Assembly (NCBI GenBank): GCA_021234155.1
Contig: JAJEKV010000033.1
Span: 2,519,454 to 2,583,453 of the forward strand
Direction: 5' to 3'
DNA from: Isoetes taiwanensis
Taxonomy: Eukaryota; Streptophyta; Lycopodiopsida; Isoetales; Isoetaceae
Length of the DNA: 64,000 bases
How positions within the stretch are numbered: the stretch's first letter is position 1; every line of letters starts with the position of its first letter. The translations under genes were made by a program, and so were the position numbers. Below are positions 55,841 to 64,000 of this stretch, one piece after another. The notes beneath the pieces were generated by a model, which saw nothing but the letters and a program-made list of their open reading frames with translations, was not told the origin of the DNA and did not search any database.

Positions 55841-57288
55841 GCGGACGCTCCAAAGCCCCAGCACGGTCCCGTGATATACACGACGCTTCGCCACGCCGCA
55901 TTACACGCCATCCCATTGACGGTACACCAACGTAGAGCCAAGCAAGTAGCACCCTAGGGGGCAACTTGCAAGTGTGCACACATTTACCATATGTGCACAA
56001 TTACCCATGTGTACATATTTATCCATGTACACTTTTATGCCACTTAGTTAATAAAGGCAAGTGCGCCACACCATTTATCCCACATGCTCAAAGGGGATAA
56101 TGGGAAACCCTAGCCCTAACCCTTAGTCTATAAGTATAGGAACTTAACTTTCTATTTTCGGCCCACAACTAGAACTCTATATTTTTGCTTGATCCAAGAG
56201 CCCATCTCCCCCAAAGTCCTGGGTTCGAAAATTTCTAGCTCAGCCTTCCTTTCTAGCTTCATCTTCTTCTAGTAGATCTGTAGCATGGATGCTCCTTGAA
56301 GGAGAGGAGCAAGCCAAGGATCAGTATTTTGTCAATTCAATAGTCTAATCCGCCTCCCATATAGAATAAGTTGGTTTGGCCTATTGAATTGCCCATAGCA
56401 GCCATCTAGATCTAGATACCAAGTTATAACTAAAGAACCTAACTCGCGGATTTAGATTAAATCTCATTCTTTAGTTCTTCTATGATATGTATGTGATGAT
56501 GATCTCTCGACTCATTGTATTGGGAAGGGGGGTAGAGGCCTTAAAAGCCTAGTAGTATGATGTTCTAGCCAACCCCTTTAATGCACTATTAAATTGGCCG
56601 TACAAGAACCAAAAACCCGGTTAGGTGAAGGGGCCAACCGCTTACAAGGAGCTTCATGTCTCATCAGGTATGGGGCTTTGCATGGTTCGACACTCTTTTG
56701 GGGTGGTGGACACCTTCCATGGAGTTCGGGCCGAGCACGGGCAAAGGGCCCTAGTCGCCTTTGAGTCAAAGATGCCAACCTCTAGTGGGAGCAATCCCTA
56801 CCTGCCCCATCGAAATCGGGAGATGAAACCCGTGAATAGCCCCTTTGGCTCTTTCAACCTACTCGCAGTGTGCACAGGAGGGGGGCGATGGAGGGACTAC
56901 CCTAAGCCATGTTCTTATGCCACCAAATCCATGGCCATTCTGCTCGCAATGATCTTTTGGAGACCCAAGCCGGGCCCGCCATCCCCTTTGAGTCTGAGCC
57001 TTGGGTAAGATCCCCATATGTGAAGTGCCGATCTCGCTTATGCAGATATGTGGTGAGCCATCCTTCGATGATCATGTGGTGTGATATTATATACCGACGT
57101 TATGTTTACGCCCGGCAGCCTAGGTAGGTCCTCCAAAGAAGACAGGTAAAATGACCCTTCATTCTTCCCACCGAACTCATCAAGGTTGCAAGACACGGGA
57201 GGGCCTTGTAGACGATGGAGTCGGTATGGGTGATGAACTCCTATTTGCATACGATGAGTGCAATCGATATGAGTAGGGGACGCCAACA
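55841..57288 (+). repeat. Element C: 5' LTR
   Basis: Nearly the same as the LTR at 7079-8657. The start is corrupted (GCGGACGCTCC for TGTGACATTCC) and the end reads GGGGACGCCAACA. A primer-binding-site relic follows (GGGTATCGTAGC for TGGTATCAGAGC), so this is a 5' LTR. Confidence 0.8.
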
Positions 57289-57493
57289 AGGGTATCGTAG
57301 CAATGTTCTTGGTGACCAAGGGCAAAGCACCCACCATGCTCCCCGCAAGAGTACCAACTTAGTAGGATTCTCAAACCCCTCAAAAAGTGGGAATTTTTTT
57401 TTCATTTTTGTAGTTATTTTAAGCTAGTAACGCTAGAAGAATTGAAAACCAAGAAAACTAAAAAGTTGAACAAAATTTTGATTTGTTAGAAAT

Positions 57494-57556
57494 GTCTCAC
57501 CAGATGCGCCAGAGTAAAACCTAAATTTTAGGTTGAGCCCCAAGACACCGGTGAGT
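57494..57556 (+). repeat. Element C: degenerate inverted repeat in leader
   Basis: GTCTCACCAGATGCGCCAGA ... with AACCTAAATTTTAGGTTGA in the middle and CACCGGTGAG at the right. It occupies the position of hp1/hp2 of element B and keeps the GTCTCAC arm and the ACTAAA-type loop. Confidence 0.45.
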
Positions 57557-57880
57557 AATCCGCCATAATCACTTGAAACATGATGAATTTTAGCAAGATA
57601 ATATGCTAGATCGAAGTTTTTAAGGTAAGAATTAGTTAGTCTTGTATGTTACACCCCTAGGAATATGCCTAGAAATCATATAATTTAATCTGTAATGTTG
57701 TAATGTAAACCAGATGCTGCCAAATGCCTTTGATCTAAATATTAGTTCGTTTTCCCTAGCGCACACCATGAGTCAAATGGGTTAGAGAACTCCTAGTAAG
57801 CATATGTTATAGGTTAATAGGTGGTTTGGCACATGAAAAAAGAGTAACTTAGAATTTGACCTAAAATTACCCAAACTATA

Positions 57881-57888
57881 TATAAATA
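57881..57888 (+). promoter_or_regulatory. Element C: TATA box before ORF1
   Basis: TATAAATA within ACTATATATAAATAGACC, 103 bp before ATG 57984. The upstream sequence TTTGACCTAAAATTACCC parallels module 1 of element B. Confidence 0.6.
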
Positions 57889-57983
57889 GACCTAACCCCC
57901 ATTTGTAGAAATTTCCTCGCTTAGAAAATTGCCCGCTTTTTGAGGCGATTTTTGGGTGCCCCGACCACTGACGCGACGAAGAC

Positions 57984-58610
57984 ATGGCGGCATCAAACAG
58001 TGATCCGGGTTCTCGAGGAGGTGAAACACCCAAATACTCAAGTGCAGCAGATGCTTCGGAGCCGCCTTCTTCACCTGAGAAGGCCAGCCTTCATCGGACG
58101 AGGAAACCAATTTCGAGGAGGGAAGACGGCATGGATCCCAAAGAAGGATCATTAAGAAAAGCCGGCCCACACCACATCCACCGTGGAGTTAGACTTTGAG
58201 GAGCCGAGGTAAATCGAGGGCTCAACCAAGTACTCGAGGAAATTGAAGGGGGACTAATAAATTCAACGAGTCACGAAAGCGATGGAGAAGGAAAACAAGA
58301 AAGGGCACGACGAGCAAAGCGGTATCAAAGCATGTGAAGAGCAAAAAGAGCTCACCCTCGGAATGACGACGGCAAGAACAGGTCAAGTTTGGATCAAGAT
58401 GCATGAGGCGGGCGAACGGTGCCGCTAAAAGAAAAAGGCGAGAAGAAGAGGAAGAGAGGAAAAGGAGGCCAAGGAACTAAGGAAGGAAGAAGGTACTTTA
58501 TCGCCCACGAGACCACACCGCCTATGGGACCCAATAGTAACGCAAAGAAGCTTGGATTACCGCCTCGATAAAACCCCCACCGGCGGTTTCGAGGGAAAAC
58601 CGCGGCAGCA
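57984..58610 (+). pseudogene. Element C: ORF1 counterpart, truncated
   Basis: The frame starts MAASNSDPGSRGGETPK, then a serine/acidic stretch, then, across breaks, a K/R/E-rich stretch (AAKRKRREEEEERKRR near 58425) like the linker of the H3-like ORF1 of element B. It follows a TATA box at the same spacing. The start does not read ARTKQTARK. The sequence that would hold a histone fold is replaced by unrelated DNA from about 58620. Whether this family carries an H3 domain cannot be decided here. Confidence 0.5.
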
Positions 58611-58619
58611 ATCAGCCTG

Positions 58620-61371
58620 CCGACAAACCTGCGGCATATAAAAATGCGTAAACATCCCAATATACGGGGCCATGCACCACCCCGTAGTGCCTAGTCGTCA
58701 CGGGACAGCAAAGGGGGTGACCTCGCAGGTCCAAGACTCGGATGTATGACCCCAGGGCACGACCGGACGGGTGTTCATCAGCAATGCAAGGGCACGCCCG
58801 GCAGTATTTCGAGTTTATCCGCCCGGACTGACCGGACATCAAGCAACTTCGGAAAGTGTGGGAGACTCCATCCTCACCGGCGCACCCGCTTTGATGTGCA
58901 CCGCGACTGCCCGGCGGGTTCTTAATCCACCTGCCCGCCTCGGGATAAGAGATGGTGGTACCCGTATGAATGCGCAATGAGTCTCGCTTTCGGGGCGTCA
59001 GGAACGCAGTAGAGATTGCGGCCCCGCTAACACGGGTTGATGTGTCTTTGTAATGGGCCATTTTGACCGCTTCTAGAGCAATAAACCGCATTTGCCAAGG
59101 AAACAAGCATCTGTGGGTACTCCCAAGCAGTCGCCACGCATCGGGTCACGCGCTCAGTCAGACGACTGGTGGTTTCCCCACGCTCCATCCGCGAACTCCA
59201 TCTCTTACCCCCTCCAACAGTTCGTCAGCCCAGCGGACTCATGGCTACGTTGTAAGCCAAAAGGGAGCCGAAAGCATCACGCATAGTAACCACTTTCTGC
59301 GACGATGTGTTCACTGGAGTGGCTGTCAGCTTGAAGAATCCAGCTTCCTCGCAGTTAGAATCCTATAGGGGACTGGTTGTTTCACCTCAAGTCTTGCCCA
59401 AAATGCCTTCGTGACCTCGCTTCCAAGTCATTCCAGCCGGGGAGACGCATCAAGCCCCAAACTCCTGACCCCGCATTAAGGACAAAGCTCGGCCCAAGGC
59501 CCTGCAATGTATGACTCCATGGCCCCAACCATATGGGGTCAGCTCGGTGATCGCTGTTCTCACATGGCATGCGCTTCCACCACACACCGCAAGCGATAGA
59601 CGCCTCCTGCCAGAAATGCAGGGGAGGGGAACTCCACCCCTGTGGTACTTGTAGGTGGAAGTGACGTCCAATAAAGGTCCCCGATATGTGGGAGCGCAGG
59701 AGGTATAGCACGAAGAGAGGATATGAGAACCACCCCGTCTTGGCCGCCGCATTGATCGCCAAGACGTCAGAGGCCCGACAAAATGTGTCTAGGGTATCCA
59801 AAGAGATTGTGGCGCGCTTCGGTGGCCAGCGTGCCACATCCCGATAGATGAGCCCGCTATGACCAGTGCAAAAGTTGTGATGCTAACTTCCCATGCTCGC
59901 AGAAGCCGTGCTCTAACCTATCAATGTAGAGAGGCCAAAAGTGTTAAGAGGCAACCGCCGGACTCATATTTCATCGTGAATGTTTGGTCTGGCTGCTGCA
60001 TCCTGCCAAAACAACTCTCATACAACCTCAGATATGGTATTCAAGACAGTAGCTGGAGCTCCCGCTGATTAGCCTAGCCTATTGCCTTTCTGGACCGTGA
60101 TCAAAAGCCTGCGAAGTCCACAGTACAACACAAGTCCAAATTGGATACTCCCACGCTTCAGTGCCCGAGCGCGAAAGATAAGGTTTAACGGAGTGGGCTC
60201 AAAAGCCTGTTCTGCAATTTCACGCCTAAAGGTGTCGAACTGCCGCCGAAATACAACCCACATCCTTTATCAGTTTTATGTCATACGCAGAATGGAACAA
60301 CCTTATTCATTTTGAATAAAGAGACTTTGAGCAATCTCATCGATTAAGTCACTGCCTATGAAGAAATGCTAGGCCCTCAACATCCACAGTCCAATGGAAA
60401 TATCCGCCTCGCGGTCAGAGCTGGCAATGCCTGGCACCGCATATCGGTCACCTTCGCTGGCCGAAGGTCTGGTGGATTGAGTGTCCAGCAGTTTAACATC
60501 TCCCCCCTGATGCTGGCGGCACGCCTTTGCACCTGATAAAGGAAGAGAAAAGGAAGGAACTAAGGGCAGCAGTGGAGAGCCTAAGCCAGCATAGCGAAGA
60601 CCAAATGTCATGAGCTGCCTGACGCCTTTGTTCTGATTTATTTCGGGGACAAGGGGATGGAGATTATAACCTCACCAGTGGGGAGTCTTCTCCAAGCCAT
60701 GAGAAGGACTGCACAAATACGTATACCATTTATGTGGATCAACAGTGCATCCAACTTTGGGAGCATGGTAATTCACTCAGAATCTTATGGTGGCACTATA
60801 CCAACAAACAAGGGTTAAAGGCACTGTGGAAACGAAGAAGGGGAGGCCACATTGAAAGCATGGGTCAAGAACAGAGGGAGGATCACTGAAGAAGAACACC
60901 CCAGTTCTCCTGCAGCTCATTCTGGTTAGTTGGCAGGCAGTTACCCAAGTTAATCGAAAGTGTCCAGATCCATCTAGAAGCAATGTTTTCACACCAAGTG
61001 TAATCTCCTGCTTTTGGAAGAAGTTCAATATTGGATGTTTTGCCAAGAAGTGTCGAAAGAAGTTTTGAAGAATCACTTATGTAGTATCTGAGGAAAAGAC
61101 ATACTCAGTGGAAACCTCACACTAATAAATAGTTAAAATGTTTTGGAAATTATAAGAATGAAAACATGGTTTAGCAATAATTATTCTTTGTTTGTCAAAC
61201 TTAATATTTGTTAGTCAATGAATATGCCATTCAAACCTAAACTTTGTAGTTCTACAAGATACAATTCTAAGCCCTTTCACACCAAACTAGTCCCAAAACA
61301 TCAAATCTGGCCAAGTAAGTAAATACCCTTGTATTCTACAGATCATCATGTTTTAACTTATTTCATTGCAG
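58620..61371. other. Unassigned DNA, GC-richer than surroundings to about 60650
   Basis: Open frames on the minus strand (59106-58612 and 59837-59382) have no domain I can name. One contains HLQVPQ, a word also in the zinc-ribbon region of the LINE at 29.7 kb, but this is too short to assign. From 60650 to 61371 the DNA is ordinary and AT-rich. Confidence 0.35.
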
Positions 61372-63690
61372 ATCCCTTGAAGAGCACGTGCAACACTTAA
61401 GAAGGGTGCTAGAGAAGTTGAAGAGGCACGGTTTATGCGCCAAGTTGTCGGTGCCACTTTCGCAACAGAAGGTGGAATACCTTGGTCATGTGATCTCTAA
61501 GTGTATAGGCATCGGGACGGACGCCAAGATTGAGGCAATTGATTCGCTGGCCCGTCAAGAATGTGCGCACGAGGTCTAAGTTTTCTCGGCCCTAGTTGGT
61601 TTTCACCAGAAGTTCGTGAAGAACTTTGCTAAGATAGCAGCCCCGCTAAATGCACTGACGAGGGCGAGGAAGGTGAAAGATTGGGTAGAGCATTGGCACA
61701 AGAAAGCCCAAAGGGGTTTGAATTGTTGAAAGAAGCTCGACGCATAGCCCAATCTTGACCTTGCGGGACCGGAGAAAGATAATTTGTGGTAGCAAAGATG
61801 CAAGTAAGATAGCTACAGGTGCAGTGCTTATGCAAGAAGAGTGTGGTAGCGTATGATTCGAAAGATGAACGGCGCAGAGACCACGCTACCCAACGCACGA
61901 TCAGGGAATTGCTTGCGGTTGTCGGGGCATTAAGAATATGGAGGCACTATCTCTTGGGAAGGAAGTTCAATTGGATACCGGGACCATCGAGCCTCAATAT
62001 GTATTCACGCTAACCACACCTTAATCTGAGGCAGCGGAGATGGATGGAGTTCCTCGAAGAATATGACTTTGATATAGTCTACAAGCGGGGGAAGCTCAAT
62101 GTGGTAGCAGATGCGCTTTCAAGGCATCCCCCTCGACAACTAGAGTGCATTGCAATGCAATTTCGACGCTCTCCAAATGACTTTGGTAAGAAGATTGAAG
62201 AGTCATTGCCAGCGGATGTGGGTTTTGAGGAAGTATGGGCAAGCCTCTCTAAGGAGGCTAGAACAGATAAAGAGCGGGGAGGCCTTCAAGCATTATAAGA
62301 AGGAAAGCAACCTGTTATACCATAAGAACAAGTTGTATGCGTACCGGAATCATCAGGTGTAAGAAGTTGATCCTCCATGACGCACTGCAGCCCAATAGCT
62401 GGCCATCGCGGATTCATGAAAACATATTTCAAAGTCTTGGGCGACTATTATTGGCCGAGGAATGAAGAAGCAAATAGCTTCGCTACATCAAGGAATGTCG
62501 GCTATGCCGGGAGCGATGAGACGGCGGGCGGCGGCAATTCGGGGGCATTAGAGCCACTAGCGGTGCCAAAGCGCTAAGTGGGAGGTATCGACATGGATTT
62601 CATCAGGGACTCCCAAAACGGCGAGAGGCAAGGATGCCTTGATGGTAGTGGTCGACAAGTTGTCAAAAGATGGCACATTTTGTGCCTTGCGGGACCACAG
62701 ATCTGACTATGGATACGGCAAAGCTCTTCACCAAAAAGAGATCTTCGGGCTTCATGGCATGCCAAGGGAGATTATCTCAAGCGAGGGATCCGAAGTTCAT
62801 GAGTGCCTTTTGGCAAGACCTCTTTCTGCGACGATTCGGACCAAGCTATCCATGAGCACGCGTATCATCCTCGAACCGGATGGCGGGGCGGAGGCCGGAC
62901 CAACAGGATCTTAGAAGACATGCTAAGAAACTATATGCGGAATAAGCAAAGTATGTGGGAAGAATTTATTCACTTGGTGGGTTTGCATACAATAGCACCA
63001 AGCAGGGAATCATCCCAAATGTAAGCCATTTATGATCAATTATGGCTATCGGTGCCTAACTCAGGACACTTGGCACAACCAGGTGTCAAAAGTAGAAGTT
63101 TTCGGCCAGATGTTGGCGATATGCGGCGGCTTCGTGTGAAAGAAGTTCGAGGTTATCTGCTAGCGACAAAAGTCGTCGGAAAAGCATCGTAGGCAAGCAT
63201 CGAGCAGTCGAGGAGAGTTCAAAGTTGGAGATGATGTATGGCTCAAGATAAAAGGTGAAAACAGTGGAAGCTCAAGATTGGCAATTGCAAGAAGCTTGCT
63301 CCAAGGTGGGCTGGACCCTTGGAATAATCAAGAGAGTAGGTAATCAATCCTACAAGTTGGATTTGCCGGGCACACCTAAAGATTCATAAGATCTTCCGCG
63401 TGAGTTTGTTGAAGAAGCATACTCCAAATCTAGGCGAAGTCTTGGACACTCAACGTTGTTGGAAATGCCGGAGGAGCGACTGGAAATAGTTCAGAAATGA
63501 TCCTTGATAAAGCTTTCAAAAAGAAGACAAGGAGGTCGGAGTTCCTCAATACTTGGTCAAATGGAAGCACTTGCCGATGGAAGGCGGCGTGGGTACTTAA
63601 GAAGGATTTAGTAAAAAGCGGTACCCACGGTTTATGGAGCAATGGGACGGCAAGGTCATCTCAAGAAATCGCGAGGCATGTCGATTTGTG
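61372..63690 (+). pseudogene. Fragment D: gypsy pol (RT C-terminus to chromodomain)
   Basis: It starts abruptly inside RT at [19 protein letters not shown], the codon block that follows the catalytic FFDD box in element A. RNase H ([19 protein letters not shown]), [20 protein letters not shown], the integrase finger, VVDKLSK, TNRILEDMLRNYM and the C-terminal chromodomain region (WSNG/KKDLVKS near 63560-63620) follow. The nearest relative in the window is element B. Many frameshifts lie at CAG/CTG positions. Confidence 0.88.
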
Positions 63691-64000
63691 TAGGTTAATT
63701 CTTGTATAGATTAATCTACGCATGCAACCTATGCTTGGTATGGCGCATGCGTTATTCTGCCGATGATGAGACCACTACGGTGATCTCTAGAGTGGTGTAA
63801 TGTCAATGTAGGCATGACCGCGTTTCCTTTAGTAGAAGGTAGATTAGAAAGTCTATACGTCCCGCAGAGTAGGCGACCTCGAAGAAAGGAGGTCATTAAG
63901 GAATGCATTGATAGGGAAAGCACCTTTAGCCCCATATATGCTTTGATAGGAGGAATCCATCCTTCACGCCCCCCCGCAAGAAGGATATCCTCCTGTTGGG
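63691..64000 (+). other. Fragment D: 3' untranslated region, runs off the window
   Basis: Homologous to 42915-43210 of element B, so a B-type polypurine tract and LTR are expected beyond the window edge. Confidence 0.7.

Noticed and set aside
57961-57990. Possible corrupted ARTK-like start just before ATG 57984 in element C (codons resembling A-T-K-T)
   Set aside because: It needs several assumed sequence corrections, so it cannot be claimed from this copy.
58612-59106. 164-codon minus-strand frame as a possible gene
   Set aside because: No recognisable domain, no partner copy and uncertain sequence quality. Kept only as part of an unassigned block.

Overview
The window is nuclear DNA of a land plant, most probably a fern (inference). 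It combines a 21-exon plant metalloprotease gene with GT-AG introns, a fern-style PLS-type PPR gene that has decayed, two LINEs, a tRNA-derived SINE and, above all, nested Ty3/gypsy LTR retrotransposons with chromodomains. There is no sign of bacterial or organellar gene organisation.

Layout. 1-3.2 kb: AT-rich and repeat-rich DNA with a candidate MITE and a palindromic repeat. 3.2-8.66 kb: 5'-truncated plus-strand chromovirus 'A' (RT, RNase H, integrase, chromodomain, 3' LTR). 8.66-15.1 kb: two minus-strand gypsy fragments, 'Y' and 'X', each carrying an extra ORF (called ORF2 here) upstream of gag. 16.6-16.9 kb: SINE-like tandem pair. 18.85-28.67 kb: intact minus-strand M16 zinc peptidase gene (PQQL-like), whose introns hold short retroelement remnants. 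29.06-31.29 kb: minus-strand LINE with a 17-bp target-site duplication. 32.2-45.29 kb: complete, frame-damaged 13-kb element 'B' with two LTRs. 46.1-49.2 kb: PPR pseudogene. 50.7-53.1 kb: plus-strand LINE. 54.16-55.84 kb: minus-strand gypsy pol fragment. 55.84-58.6 kb: LTR and leader of element 'C'. 58.6-61.4 kb: unassigned DNA. 61.37-64 kb: gypsy pol fragment 'D'.

The most unusual content is in element B. Between its 5' LTR and gag it has two extra transcription-unit-like modules. Each has a pair of about 67-nt inverted repeats, then a TATAAATA box, then an ATG about 110-120 bp downstream. The first module encodes a histone H3-like protein. It begins exactly like histone H3 (MARTKQTARK), continues through a long charged linker and ends in an H3 histone fold with signatures closer to centromeric H3 (REIRHFQ, VTLMRQD). 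The second encodes an acidic protein of unknown function, which is also present in Y and X. The same element ends its integrase with a chromodomain. An LTR retrotransposon that carries its own H3/CENH3-like histone is, to my knowledge, not a described arrangement.

Consensus quality varies along the window. In about 33-45 kb and 50.9-64 kb, copies of the same repeats differ mainly at CAG/CTG motifs (typically CAG read as CGTG or CGG), while AT-rich stretches are identical. This looks more like a sequencing error at methylated CHG sites than natural decay, so many frameshifts in B, C, D and the second LINE may not be real.
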